NCBI GenBank assembly: GCA_045576655.1
Contig: JAZNGW010000028.1
Location: 1-64,000, forward strand
Reading direction: 5' to 3'
DNA from: RGIG8745 sp045576655
Lineage (GTDB): Bacteria > Bacteroidota > Bacteroidia > Bacteroidales > Bacteroidaceae
DNA length: 64,000 nucleotides
Of this stretch, positions 34,037-43,050 are shown in pieces (position 1 is the stretch's first letter; each line of letters starts with the position of its first letter). The notes below the pieces were generated by a model. The model made no database searches, was not told the DNA's origin, and saw only the letters and a program-made list of their open reading frames with translations. The position numbers and the translations under genes are program-made.

Positions 34037-34456
34037 ATGCTGAAAAGTTTTGCTGACAGAATTTTAACCACTGTCTTCGTTATCGCAGCCATTTTGACGC
34101 TCCACACATTGTTTGGAGCCGCCACACTGTCTGCAGCCTGTCCACAAGGTGAAAACATCAATGAGCCCAACCATCACATAACCGCACAATTGGCTGAAAA
34201 CAATGATTGTGCCGACGATTTCAATGTCATATCGGATGAGTGCTCTTTGCCACACACAGCGTTTGCGCGCTCATCGAGCGTCAGGACTATTGGCTCGCCC
34301 AGCATAGCGAAGCAAGTCCAGATGTATTTGAACGTAATATCACAGATTATCAACCGCCTATGTTCCTCGGTTGACGACAAGCATTTTTGTTATAGCAACA
34401 ACTTTTCACACTCCTGCGAATACTACATTTTCGCACTCAGGAGAATCCTAATTTAG
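34037..34456 (+). CDS. Small hypothetical exported or membrane-anchored protein
   Basis: A 139-aa protein of unknown family. The ATG at 34037 follows the promoter at 33982-34012; an upstream in-frame ATG at 34010 lies inside the promoter element and is rejected. The N-terminus is a hydrophobic signal or anchor (about 8-33: ILTTVFVIAAILTLHTLFGA). The rest is polar with several cysteines (AACPQG, NDCADD, DECSLP, RLCSSV, HFCYS, HSCEYY), which could form disulfides outside the cytoplasm. Competing small frames on the minus strand lack a promoter. Confidence 0.6.
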   Translation: MLKSFADRILTTVFVIAAILTLHTLFGAATLSAACPQGENINEPNHHITAQLAENNDCADDFNVISDECSLPHTAFARSSSVRTIGSPSIAKQVQMYLNVISQIINRLCSSVDDKHFCYSNNFSHSCEYYIFALRRILI

Positions 34457-34492
34457 CAGTTGGTTTAGATTTACATTTTTATTTTGATTGAG

Positions 34493-34508
34493 CAAACGCT
34501 TGTTTGCC
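34493..34508. other. Perfect short inverted repeat upstream of the gene at 34555
   Basis: GCAAAC, GCTT, GTTTGC forms a 6-bp stem about 46 bp before the start codon. It has no T-run, so it may be a protein-binding site or leader hairpin rather than a terminator. Confidence 0.4.
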
Positions 34509-34554
34509 CAATCCGCATTTCTATTAACTATTAATTTAGACCAACTAAAAAATC

Positions 34555-35091
34555 ATGGAAACAAACATATCTAAAATCTTGGAAAAGCGTAGCGACGTAT
34601 GCTACACAACAAACACATCATCTATCGTAAAAGGAAGTCTCCTAATCCTGGCAGGAATCGTTGCATTCATGCTCCCTCAGTTCTTGAATTTCAGTATGGA
34701 GCGCATGAGCATGACTTTAATTGTTGCAGGAGGAACAATGTTCTTCATCGGATTGTTTATAGTATTGTCAAGAGGAAAGAAACTTGTCTACAAACCTACA
34801 GGCAGTAACATCAAGCAGCATTTCCTGTTCTTTGACAGCAAAGACAAGAAGCGCCTCACCGAAATCATCAACGACGAATGCTTCTTCACCGAGGCAAAAG
34901 GCATGAGCACTTTAGAAGACGGGAAGATACGTCTGGACATCCTTCTATCTGACGACCACAATTTTGCCAGCGCACAAATTCACGAATACATCGGTTTCAA
35001 CTATGAACCTGTATCAGAAATCGCATACTTCTGCGACGAAAGCGCACAAGCAGTGGCTGACTTCATAAGCAAGAAGACCCCTCAAAAATAA
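34555..35091 (+). CDS. Two-helix membrane protein of unknown function
   Basis: A 178-aa protein. A short N-terminal region is followed by two membrane helices (about 25-45 and 54-73) and a soluble C-terminal domain (about 80-178) with alternating beta and alpha segments (KQHFLFFDSKDKKRLTEIIND, FASAQIHEYIGFNYEPVSEI). It ends 9 bp before nhaD and is probably co-transcribed with it, so a link to ion balance or membrane stress is possible but unproven. I do not recognise the family. Confidence 0.75.
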   Translation: METNISKILEKRSDVCYTTNTSSIVKGSLLILAGIVAFMLPQFLNFSMERMSMTLIVAGGTMFFIGLFIVLSRGKKLVYKPTGSNIKQHFLFFDSKDKKRLTEIINDECFFTEAKGMSTLEDGKIRLDILLSDDHNFASAQIHEYIGFNYEPVSEIAYFCDESAQAVADFISKKTPQK

Positions 35092-35100
35092 AATGGCACC

Positions 35101-36408
35101 ATGACTTCTTTCATTATTACAGTATTCATTATCGGCTACATGTGCATAGCACTGGAAAGCGTGATCAAGGTCAACAAAGCGGCAGTGGCACTCTGCATGA
35201 GCGTGGTGTGCTGGTCGGCCATACCTTCTTCCGCCCTGCCCTCTTTTCCTGAACACGTAGCCGAGGCTTGCGAAACCATGCTTTTCCTCATGGGAGCAAT
35301 GACGATTGTGGAGATAGTCGACACAAACGGCGGATTCAACTTCGTAACGCGCCGCCTGCGCACCAACAACCCTAAGGCGCTGCTGTGGAAGACCGTACTG
35401 CTCACTTTCTTCCTCTCAGCCCTGCTCGACAACATGACCACTTGCATCGTCATGATTATGGTGCTGAAGAAGCTCATCGCCGACCGTCAGACACGTCTGC
35501 TCTATGCGGGGATGACAATCCTCGCCGCCAATGCAGGAGGTGCGTTCTCGCCCATCGGCGACGTCACTACCATCATGCTCTGGATCAAAGGATGCGTTTC
35601 GACCACAGGTATCATCACCGGTCTGCTGATCCCGTCAATCGTGTCGGTTGCCGTCCCTGCGCTAATCATGACACCTATGATGAAAGGCGAACTGCACACC
35701 GTAGCGTCAACCCGTTCCGTCATAAAGGAAGAGAATAAGCCAGGATTCTCACGCTTGGGACGCAAGATCATCTTCGCCATCGGAGTGGGCGGACTCGTGC
35801 TCGTGCCTGTATTCCGCAACATCACCAACCTGCCCCCATTCGTTGGAGTAATGGGAGTACTTGCTATTTTGTGGATCGTGACAGAAATATTCATCCGCCG
35901 CAACCACCGTCTGATGAAGGCGGCAAGTGAGGAGGTACGCGTGTCAAGCATCATCCGCAGGATAGACATGTCGACCCTGCTCTTCTTCCTCGGCATCCTG
36001 CTCACCGTGAGCGCCCTGCAGGAAACAGGCACGCTCAACCTCTTCGGCACATGGCTCAACGACGAGTTTGGCAACGTCTACATAGTCGACTCCCTCATCG
36101 GTATCATGTCGTCAATCGTCGACAACGTGCCACTTGTTGCCAGCGCCATGGGTATGTATGACATTCAGCCGGAAGGAACTATCGGAGCTATGCAGGCCTA
36201 CTGCCAAGACGGAGTCTTTTGGGAGCTCCTGGCCTACTGCGCCGGCATCGGAGGCAGTATCCTCATCATCGGTTCGGCAGCGGGAGTGGTTGTCATGGGA
36301 CTTGAGAACATCAGTTTCGGATGGTACCTCAAGCGGTTCAGCTGGTTGGCTCTCATAGGTTACTTCGCCGGAATCTTCGCTTATTGGTTGCAAAACCTCA
36401 TCTTCTGA
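35101..36408 (+). CDS. nhaD: Na+/H+ antiporter NhaD family
   Basis: A 435-aa membrane protein with about eleven helices. Ion transporter superfamily motifs: SALLDNMTTCIVMIMVLKKL, AGGAFSPIGDVTTIMLWIKG and MSSIVDNVPLVASAMGMYDI. These carry the paired DN motifs in broken helices typical of NhaD. It would export Na+ (or Li+) in exchange for protons. The start is 10 bp after the previous gene. Length is typical. Confidence 0.93.
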   Translation: MTSFIITVFIIGYMCIALESVIKVNKAAVALCMSVVCWSAIPSSALPSFPEHVAEACETMLFLMGAMTIVEIVDTNGGFNFVTRRLRTNNPKALLWKTVLLTFFLSALLDNMTTCIVMIMVLKKLIADRQTRLLYAGMTILAANAGGAFSPIGDVTTIMLWIKGCVSTTGIITGLLIPSIVSVAVPALIMTPMMKGELHTVASTRSVIKEENKPGFSRLGRKIIFAIGVGGLVLVPVFRNITNLPPFVGVMGVLAILWIVTEIFIRRNHRLMKAASEEVRVSSIIRRIDMSTLLFFLGILLTVSALQETGTLNLFGTWLNDEFGNVYIVDSLIGIMSSIVDNVPLVASAMGMYDIQPEGTIGAMQAYCQDGVFWELLAYCAGIGGSILIIGSAAGVVVMGLENISFGWYLKRFSWLALIGYFAGIFAYWLQNLIF

Positions 36409-36430
36409 CAAAAGACCTCGCTACATCCGC

Positions 36431-36461
36431 TTGCATTTATCAGCAAAAATCGATAGATTTG
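36431..36461 (+). promoter_or_regulatory. Promoter for recO
   Basis: TTGC, 19 bp, TAGATTTG (36454-36461). Transcription would start about 5 nt before the recO ATG at 36470, giving an almost leaderless mRNA. Confidence 0.6.
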
Positions 36462-36469
36462 CATCTGTT

Positions 36470-37198
36470 ATGCAAGAGAAAATCAGAGGTATAGTATTAC
36501 GCACAGTGAAATATGGCGACAACGGACTGATTGTCGACATGTTCACCGAGCAATACGGACGCCGTTCTTTCGCCACGAAAGTGACGAAGGGACGGCGGAC
36601 TGCGTCTAACGCCTCCTTGTGGAACCCGCTGGCTATGATGGAATTTGATGCCGACATCCGCCCTAACGGCAAACTGCCTGCACCCAAAGACGTCCGCCTT
36701 TACCACAACAACCTGCACACACTGCTCAGTCCTGTTAAGTCGACACTGACGCTCTTTCTCGCCGAATTTCTAACCCACGCACTAAAGAGCGAAACGGAGA
36801 ACGACGCGCTATATTCATACTTGGAGGTTTCGTTGCAATGGCTCAACAACGCTGAAAAGGACTACACCAATTTCCATTTGGTGTTTCTGATGCGACTGAC
36901 CCGCTTCCTTGGCATATACCCCAACCTCGACAGCGCATCGCCGCTCGACTTCTTCGACATGGAATCGGGATGTTACTGCAAGGCAAGACCCTACCACCCC
37001 AACTATCTCAACAGCGCCGACGCCATACGCATACCCATGCTGTTCCGCATGAACTACGACACGATGCACCTGTTCCGCATGTCGCGCACTGAGCGGTGGA
37101 GCATACTGACGACCCTCAACACCTACTACCGTCTGCACATACCCGGATTTCCCGAGCTGAAGTCGCTGGACGTACTGCACGAGGTGTTTAGCAACTGA
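36470..37198 (+). CDS. recO: DNA repair protein RecO
   Basis: A 242-aa RecO. The ATG at 36470 gives the family start MQEKIRGIVLRTVKYGDNGL; an earlier frame opening overlaps the promoter. The N-terminal OB-fold (about 1-80) is followed by a helical part with LDFFDMESGCYC. RecO loads RecA on SSB-coated gaps with RecR. No recR in the window. A CE12 acetylesterase gene follows 28 bp later. Confidence 0.93.
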   Translation: MQEKIRGIVLRTVKYGDNGLIVDMFTEQYGRRSFATKVTKGRRTASNASLWNPLAMMEFDADIRPNGKLPAPKDVRLYHNNLHTLLSPVKSTLTLFLAEFLTHALKSETENDALYSYLEVSLQWLNNAEKDYTNFHLVFLMRLTRFLGIYPNLDSASPLDFFDMESGCYCKARPYHPNYLNSADAIRIPMLFRMNYDTMHLFRMSRTERWSILTTLNTYYRLHIPGFPELKSLDVLHEVFSN

Positions 37199-37226
37199 CT
37201 ACAAGATAACAAATATACCGAATATT

Positions 37227-38522
37227 ATGAAAGCAATAAAACTCGCGCTCATAGCCGCTACGCTCACAGCAGGAAGTATGTCGGCACAGACCTACAACTT
37301 CATTTTCGACAAGAAGGCTAAGACTGACATTAGCAAGAAAACAGACGGAAGTACCGTCGTAATCACACCGGCAGACGTATATCAACCTGAGAAAGACTAC
37401 GGATTTGACTTTATGCCCTCAACTGCCGAAGCAGGCAAACCGTTCTTCTTCTCCGTTGATGTGCCCGACGGGAACTACAAAGTCACCGTTGCGCTCGGTT
37501 CAAAGAAGGCCAAGGGAAACACCACTGTGCGTGCGGAATCTCGCCGACTGTTCCTCGAGAACATACCGACAAAGCGAGGCGAGTTCAAAACATACTCCTT
37601 CGTAGTGAACAAGCGCGACACAAAGATTGGCGACAAGGATCGAGTAAAGATTAAGAAGCGAGAGGAGAAAAAACTCAACTGGGACGACAAACTGACCATC
37701 GAGATAAACGGCGACGCTCCCGCTTGTGCTGCTATCCGCATCGAACCGGCACCGCAGGATGTCCCTACCATTTGGCTATGCGGAAATTCCACCGTTGTGG
37801 ACCAGGACTATGAGCCGTGGGCAAGTTGGGGACAGATGATTCCTCGTTGGTTTGACGACCGTGTGTGCTTCGCCAACTATGCCGAGAGCGGCGAGACTGC
37901 ATCAACATTCATCGGCGCCAACCGCCTGAAGAAGATTCTTTCGCTGATGAAAGCCGGCGACTACATCTTTATCGAGTTCGGCCACAATGACCAGAAACAG
38001 AAGTTTGCCGGAGCGGGGGCATACTACAACTTCGCAACCTGTCTGAAGACCTTTGTCGACGAAGCACGCAAGCGCGGTGCCACTCCTGTGTTTGTCACGC
38101 CTACACAGCGTCGCTCATTCGACGAAAACGGCAAAATCAAGGAGACCCACGCCGATTATCCCGACGCAATGCGATGGGTGGCAAAGCGCGAAGGGGTGCA
38201 ACTCATCGAACTCCACGACATGACTCGCACTTTCTATGAGACACTCGGTGTGGAGCAGTCGAAGCGTGCCTTCGTACACTACCCTGCCGGCAGTTTCCCA
38301 GGCCAGGGAGGTCCGCTTGCCGACAACACCCACTTCAACCCTTACGGCGCTTACGAAATTTCCAAAATGATAGTGGAAGGCATGAAGTCGCTCAATCTGC
38401 CTCTCGTAGAATGTCTGCGTCCCGACTACAAGGCATACGACCCTGCACAGCCTGACGCTTTTGACTCATTCCACTGGAACGACTCGCCGTTCATAGAAGT
38501 GCAAAAGCCCGACGGAAACTAA
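37227..38522 (+). CDS. Rhamnogalacturonan acetylesterase, CE12 family (SGNH hydrolase)
   Basis: A 431-aa exported esterase with a signal peptide (residues 1-20, GSMSAQ). Residues about 25-170 form a beta-sandwich, galactose-binding-like domain. The SGNH domain follows: block I has the serine in LCGNSTVVDQ, block III is EFGHNDQK, and block V has the catalytic Asp and His in DNTHFNPYG. CE12 enzymes remove acetyl groups from the rhamnogalacturonan backbone of pectin. The next gene is a GH106-type rhamnosidase, fitting a joint role on pectin. Confidence 0.92.
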   Translation: MKAIKLALIAATLTAGSMSAQTYNFIFDKKAKTDISKKTDGSTVVITPADVYQPEKDYGFDFMPSTAEAGKPFFFSVDVPDGNYKVTVALGSKKAKGNTTVRAESRRLFLENIPTKRGEFKTYSFVVNKRDTKIGDKDRVKIKKREEKKLNWDDKLTIEINGDAPACAAIRIEPAPQDVPTIWLCGNSTVVDQDYEPWASWGQMIPRWFDDRVCFANYAESGETASTFIGANRLKKILSLMKAGDYIFIEFGHNDQKQKFAGAGAYYNFATCLKTFVDEARKRGATPVFVTPTQRRSFDENGKIKETHADYPDAMRWVAKREGVQLIELHDMTRTFYETLGVEQSKRAFVHYPAGSFPGQGGPLADNTHFNPYGAYEISKMIVEGMKSLNLPLVECLRPDYKAYDPAQPDAFDSFHWNDSPFIEVQKPDGN

Positions 38523-38539
38523 AAACCACAGAATCAGAA

Positions 38540-38620
38540 AATTCTGAATACTCTGAATATCCCGACTACTCTGATTACTCCGACTACTCTGATTACTCCG
38601 ATATTCCTATTATTCCGACT
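38540..38620. repeat. Nine 9-bp tandem repeats between CE12 and GH106
   Basis: Units AATTCTGAA, TACTCTGAA, TATCCCGAC, TACTCTGAT, TACTCCGAC, TACTCTGAT, TACTCCGAT, ATTCCTATT, ATTCCGACT run without gaps, ending 15 bp before the next start codon. Confidence 0.9.
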
Positions 38621-38635
38621 ATTAACCCTTCCACA

Positions 38636-41416
38636 ATGAAGAAAGCATCTATCGCCATATTATCATTGCTGCTCACAAGCATAGGAGCAACAGCACAATC
38701 GTGGATCGAGACACGTCCCGAAGCAAAACCATACACACGGTGGTGGTGGCTCGGCAGCGCCGTCGACACGGCCAACCTCAGTTACAACTTACAAGAATAC
38801 GCCCGTGCCGGAATTGGCGGAGTGGAAATCACGCCCATCTACGGCGTGCAGGGCAACGATGCCAACGACATCCCCTATCTCTCGCCCAAATGGATGGAAG
38901 CGCTTGAGCACGTAGTCACCAAAGGCAGAGACGCAGGCATCGAAACGAACATGTCAACAGGCACAGGATGGCCTTTCGGCGGTCCGCTCGTATCAATCGA
39001 CGATGCCGCAGCCAAAGCAATATTCCAGCAGTACGACGTAGAGGTAACCAAGAAAGGGCAGACTCTCAACGTGGCTTGCACTGATGCCAAGCAGAAGAAG
39101 TTTGCACGCCTTGAGAAGGTAATGGCATACAAGGCTGTCAAAGAGGGAAAGGCTATCAACCGTGTAGTGGTCGACCTCACGCCAGACACCGACAAAGCGA
39201 CTGGCGATGTCAGTCTTGGGAAGCTCAGCAAAGATAACTGGCACATCGTGGCGCTCTACATAGGCCGCACGCTGCAAAAGGTGAAGCGCGCCGCTCCAGG
39301 GGGCGAAGGATATGTCATAGACCACTTCAACCGAGGCGCCGTGGAGCGCTATCTCCACAGGTTTGACACGGCTTTCGTAAACCAATACACGGAGGAATAT
39401 CCGCACACGTTCTTCAACGACTCCTACGAGGTGTACGGCGCTGACTGGACTCCGCTCCTGCTCGACGAGTTCGCCAAGCGCCGCGGCTACCGTATTGAAG
39501 ACCACTTCCCTGAGTTCCTGCTCGACAATGACAAACGCACCGACGCAAGCCGTCGCATAATTAGCGACTATCGTGAAACTTTAGGCGAACTACTACTCGA
39601 GAACTTCACTTCGCAATGGACCGAATGGGCTCACCGACAAGGGTCGATCACCCGCAACCAGGCTCACGGAAGTCCGGCAAACCTCATCGACATCTATGCC
39701 GAAGTCGACATACCTGAATGTGAGGGATTCGGACTCAGCGACTTCAACATCAAGGGGCTGCGTCGTGATCCAGGATTTACGAAGAAGAACGACTCCGACA
39801 TCTCCATGCTCAAGTACGCATCGTCGGGAGCACACATCTCAGGCAAGCAGTTCACCTCGTCCGAGACATTCACCTGGCTCACCGAGCACTTCCGCACTTC
39901 GCTCTCGCAGTGCAAACCCGACCTCGACCTCCTGTTCGTTTCGGGAGTCAACCACGTGTTCTTCCACGGCTCATGCTATTCGCCACGCGAAGCCGAATGG
40001 CCAGGATGGCGTTTCTACGCATCGGTCGACATGACCCCAGCCAACAGCCAATGGCGCGACATGCCGGCATTCACAAAGTACATCGAGCGCTGCCAGTCGT
40101 TCCTCCAATGGGGCGAGCCCGACAACGACCTGCTCGTCTACCTCCCCTACTACGATATGATCTACGAGCAGCCCGACCGCCTCGCACTCTTCGACATCCA
40201 CTCCATGGAACGCCGCGCTCCGAAATTCATCCACACCATCCAAAACATCATCAACAACAGTTATGACGTCGACTACATATCCGACAAGTACCTTGAGCGG
40301 ACAACAATAAAGGATGGCACCCTCACCACCACAGGCAAGAACAAGTACGCCGGCATCATTGTTCCTGGCGTGCGCTTCATGCCGCTCAGCACTCTTGAGA
40401 AGCTGGCAGAACTCGCCGACAAGGGAGCAACCATTGTCTTTACCGAGGCACTGCCTCAGTCCGTGCCAGGCTACCTCAACGAAGCCGAACAGGAGCAGTT
40501 TGAGAAAATAATCGCAAGCATCAAGGACAAGAAGGGCATCTTCGTGGCAGAAAACACAGAAACAGGACTCACGCACTTCAACGCCCGTCCTGAGCCTATG
40601 CGCAAAGTTCACGGCCTAAGCTGCATACGCCGCTCCAACCCTGACGGACATCATTACTTCATATCCAACCTCCAAGGCAAAGACGTCGACGCATGGGTAG
40701 AGCTCGGCACTGCGGCTACAAAAGCAGCCTTCTACAACCCGATGAACGGAGCAATAACCGAAGCCTCAATTCGCCGAAACGGTGCCAAGACCGAAGTGCT
40801 AATGCAACTCGCCTCTGGCGAATCAGTCATCCTGCGCACATTCACAGAGTCGATGCCTGCCGACCTCGCCGACCTGCAACCACACAAGTATCTCGCAGCG
40901 CAACCGTCGGCAACCATCAACCTCGACAAGGGCTGGAACCTCTACTTCAAGGACAGCGCACCAGTCAACATCGACGAAGAATTCAATCTCGGCGCACCTC
41001 GTCCGTGGACAGCGCTCGGCAACAAGACGCTCAACACAACGATGGGCACAGGAGCATTCTACACCATCTTCAACCTTAAATACGACGCCGACGCCACATA
41101 TATCCTCGACCTCGGCGACGTGCGCGAATCGGCAGCCGTACGCGTCAACGGCAAGGAATGCGGCACACTCTTCGCCCTGCCTTACCGCATAGACATTTCC
41201 GACTACGTGCACCAGGGTGAGAACACGCTCGAAGTCGACGTGACCAACCTGCCAGCCAACCGCATCGCCGAACTCGACCGCCAAGGTATAGCATGGCGCA
41301 AGTTCAAAGAAATCAATGTGGTCGACCTCAACTACAAGAAGACCACATACGCCCAGTGGCAGACCGTACCATCAGGACTCAACTCCGACGTGAACATCCT
41401 TATATACAAAAAATGA
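38636..41416 (+). CDS. GH106-family alpha-L-rhamnosidase
   Basis: A 926-aa exported glycosidase with a signal peptide (1-20, GATAQ). The start of the mature protein, ARPEAKPYTRWWWLGSAVD in form, followed by GIGGVEITPIYGVQGND and TGTGWPFGGP, is characteristic of GH106. The C-terminal part has a beta-sandwich (DVRESAAVRVNGKECGTLFALPYRID form) and ends with a short strand. GH106 enzymes release L-rhamnose from rhamnogalacturonan. It lies 113 bp after the CE12 gene on the same strand. No T9SS tail is present. Confidence 0.9.
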   Translation: MKKASIAILSLLLTSIGATAQSWIETRPEAKPYTRWWWLGSAVDTANLSYNLQEYARAGIGGVEITPIYGVQGNDANDIPYLSPKWMEALEHVVTKGRDAGIETNMSTGTGWPFGGPLVSIDDAAAKAIFQQYDVEVTKKGQTLNVACTDAKQKKFARLEKVMAYKAVKEGKAINRVVVDLTPDTDKATGDVSLGKLSKDNWHIVALYIGRTLQKVKRAAPGGEGYVIDHFNRGAVERYLHRFDTAFVNQYTEEYPHTFFNDSYEVYGADWTPLLLDEFAKRRGYRIEDHFPEFLLDNDKRTDASRRIISDYRETLGELLLENFTSQWTEWAHRQGSITRNQAHGSPANLIDIYAEVDIPECEGFGLSDFNIKGLRRDPGFTKKNDSDISMLKYASSGAHISGKQFTSSETFTWLTEHFRTSLSQCKPDLDLLFVSGVNHVFFHGSCYSPREAEWPGWRFYASVDMTPANSQWRDMPAFTKYIERCQSFLQWGEPDNDLLVYLPYYDMIYEQPDRLALFDIHSMERRAPKFIHTIQNIINNSYDVDYISDKYLERTTIKDGTLTTTGKNKYAGIIVPGVRFMPLSTLEKLAELADKGATIVFTEALPQSVPGYLNEAEQEQFEKIIASIKDKKGIFVAENTETGLTHFNARPEPMRKVHGLSCIRRSNPDGHHYFISNLQGKDVDAWVELGTAATKAAFYNPMNGAITEASIRRNGAKTEVLMQLASGESVILRTFTESMPADLADLQPHKYLAAQPSATINLDKGWNLYFKDSAPVNIDEEFNLGAPRPWTALGNKTLNTTMGTGAFYTIFNLKYDADATYILDLGDVRESAAVRVNGKECGTLFALPYRIDISDYVHQGENTLEVDVTNLPANRIAELDRQGIAWRKFKEINVVDLNYKKTTYAQWQTVPSGLNSDVNILIYKK

Positions 41417-41584
41417 CCCCTTTTTACAAGTTGACACCCGCAGTGCCTCCCCAGTACGGACAAAGACAGAAAACAATGACAAAATGCAAGAAAAATCCTT
41501 AATAAAACCCATTTTTAGCATGTGTGTGCGACAACACATGTTATCAAACACACAAAACCATTACCACAAGTAAGAGGAAAGTTG

Positions 41585-41681
41585 TAACTTTGCGACATCC
41601 TAAAAACAATCTTTTTACCTTAAAAAATTAATACTTATTGAGAACGAAAGGAGGCATTCGCGAGAATCCCTCCTTTTTTTG
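41585..41681 (+). ncRNA. Candidate small RNA with its own promoter and terminator
   Basis: An exact TAACTTTG element (41585-41592) is followed about 55 bp later by a strong hairpin, AAAGGAGG-c-ATTC, GCGA, GAAT-c-CCTCCTTT, and a T-run (41647-41681). No coding frame lies between. The transcript would be about 80 nt, from near 41599. The -33 element is weak, so this is a candidate only. Confidence 0.4.
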
Positions 41682-41693
41682 TGCCTAACCCTC

Positions 41694-41718
41694 GAAGGGG
41701 CGGTACTGCCCGCCCCAC
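41694..41718. repeat. REP-like hairpin
   Basis: GAAG followed by GGGCGGTACTGCCCGCCCC. It resembles the GTAG-type REPs, but with GAAG in place of GTAG. Confidence 0.55.
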
Positions 41719-41831
41719 TAACGGAAGCGGGAAGGATAACGGGAAACGTTTAGCGGACAGCTCCAAGACAAGCGCAAATAAAAACAGCCAGCACCGTCGC
41801 TCCCCCGCCGCAGAGAGGTACAAACTACAAA

Positions 41832-41905
41832 CTCAGACTAAGTATGTACAAACTCAGACTAAAAACATATAAACTCAGCCTAAGTTTATACAAACTCAGA
41901 CTGAG
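41832..41905. repeat. 21-bp-period array, four units
   Basis: Cores CTCAGACTAAG, CTCAGACTAAA, CTCAGCCTAAG and CTCAGACTGAG start at 41832, 41853, 41874 and 41895. Spacers are TATGTACAAA, AACATATAAA and TTTATACAAA. The last unit is a near-perfect palindrome with its flanks. In the gap 41417-42047, the other contents are the small RNA candidate, a REP-like hairpin and a terminator. Confidence 0.85.
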
Positions 41906-41977
41906 TTTCAAATCCTGAGCGAGACAACGCAACATTCAAGCCCTATATTCAAATGAAATTGAGCGCAGAAACAAGAA

Positions 41978-42014
41978 GGGCTGCACGCGCCAGTAATTGA
42001 GCGCGGTGCAGCCC
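41978..42014 (-). terminator. Intrinsic terminator after the lipoprotein gene
   Basis: GGGCTGCAC-CGCGC on the minus strand pairs across a 10-nt loop with GCGCG-TGCAGCCC, followed by a T-rich stretch; about 33 bp after the stop codon at 42048. Confidence 0.8.
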
Positions 42015-42047
42015 CTGCTTATGGTAAGCGGTCACACTCTGTGACTT

Positions 42048-42905
42048 TTAGTTCTCTACGACCCAACCGAGGTCTTCGTAGCGCTTCAGTTCAATCTTCT
42101 GGTCGTATCTCGAACCTTCGCGTGGAGCGCCAAGTGCATGGCCGAATGGAGTTTTGCCTGTGAACTCAATGATAACCTTGCATTCGCCCTTGCCTACCTT
42201 CCAGTACTCTTCTGGGCAGAACACTTCCTTAGCCTTCACGATTTCGAGTTCGCCAGTAACGACAGTGACAGTCTCGAAATTGACTTTTGCCTGTGCCTTT
42301 TCGTATGCGCTCGGAGTCTCCGAAGCTGAAGCCGGTTTGTCGTTGTCGGCTGAGTAGTTTGAATCATCGCCATAAACTGGTTCGTCAGCAGGTTCATCGG
42401 CAGCGTCATCCGCCTTTTTAGGTTCTGGTTGCAATGTCGTAACCTTCAGTTCTGGATAATCGGTCATGTATTCAGGCAGTTTCTCGTCTTCAAGCATTTC
42501 GTCAAGTTTCAAGTCCTTGGCGATGTCGGCCCGCCCATGCTTCACTTCGTCGGTGAAAAGATACTTACGCCCCTTGTCCGTCAACTCGACTTTGGCATAA
42601 TAATGGTCTACATATTCATAATAATAGCCGCGCCAGCTGTATCTCTGCTTGGCTTCGACAGCCTTCTCGGCTGCAAAGGTGATCATTCCTGCCGCCTGCA
42701 GTTGCTGATACTTTGCGTAGTCATCGTACGTCACTTCGAAATAGCCAGTAGTAAGCTCGGCTGTCTGCTTAGGGTTGCCCTCCCAGTAGAGGTCCTTCTT
42801 CACAGCGTCTTCAGCCAGACCAGCCGTAAGGATTGTGTCGTCGCCACAAGATGTGACCGCTGTCAGTCCGGCAACAGCCACTAAACCAAAAATAATCTTC
42901 CTCAT
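42048..42905 (-). CDS. Lipoprotein of unknown function
   Basis: A 285-aa lipoprotein. The ATG at 42905 is chosen, because it gives MRKIIFGLVAVAGLTAVTSC, a standard lipoprotein signal with the cysteine at residue 20; an upstream frame opening adds 22 unlikely residues. The N-terminal half has mixed beta/alpha character with many tyrosines (RYSWRGYYYEYVDHYYAKVEL). A long acidic, disordered linker follows (about 165-205). The C-terminal part ends in a small beta domain (ECKVIIEFTGKTPFGHALG). No family recognised. A TACATTTG promoter element lies at 42942-42949. Confidence 0.8.
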   Translation of the reverse strand: MRKIIFGLVAVAGLTAVTSCGDDTILTAGLAEDAVKKDLYWEGNPKQTAELTTGYFEVTYDDYAKYQQLQAAGMITFAAEKAVEAKQRYSWRGYYYEYVDHYYAKVELTDKGRKYLFTDEVKHGRADIAKDLKLDEMLEDEKLPEYMTDYPELKVTTLQPEPKKADDAADEPADEPVYGDDSNYSADNDKPASASETPSAYEKAQAKVNFETVTVVTGELEIVKAKEVFCPEEYWKVGKGECKVIIEFTGKTPFGHALGAPREGSRYDQKIELKRYEDLGWVVEN

Positions 42906-43006
42906 AGTGCGTTTTTTTTGTTTTAAGGTTAGTAAACATGGCAAATGTATGAAATATATTCCGTTTCGCATGCACTTTTGCAGGAAAAGTTAGAGTCAGG
43001 CAAAAC

Positions 43007-43030
43007 AAAAGGGCGCTTTCGCGCCCTTTC
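43007..43030 (-). terminator. Intrinsic terminator after the GH128-like cargo gene
   Basis: AAAGGGCGC, GAAA, GCGCCCTTT on the minus strand is followed by TTGTTTT; 21 bp after the stop at 43051. Confidence 0.88.
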
Positions 43031-43050
43031 CCCCAATATGAAAATTTGTT

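Noticed and set aside
33892..34170. 92-codon minus-strand frame overlapping the gene at 34037
   Set aside because: No promoter or domain, and it crosses the plus-strand promoter.
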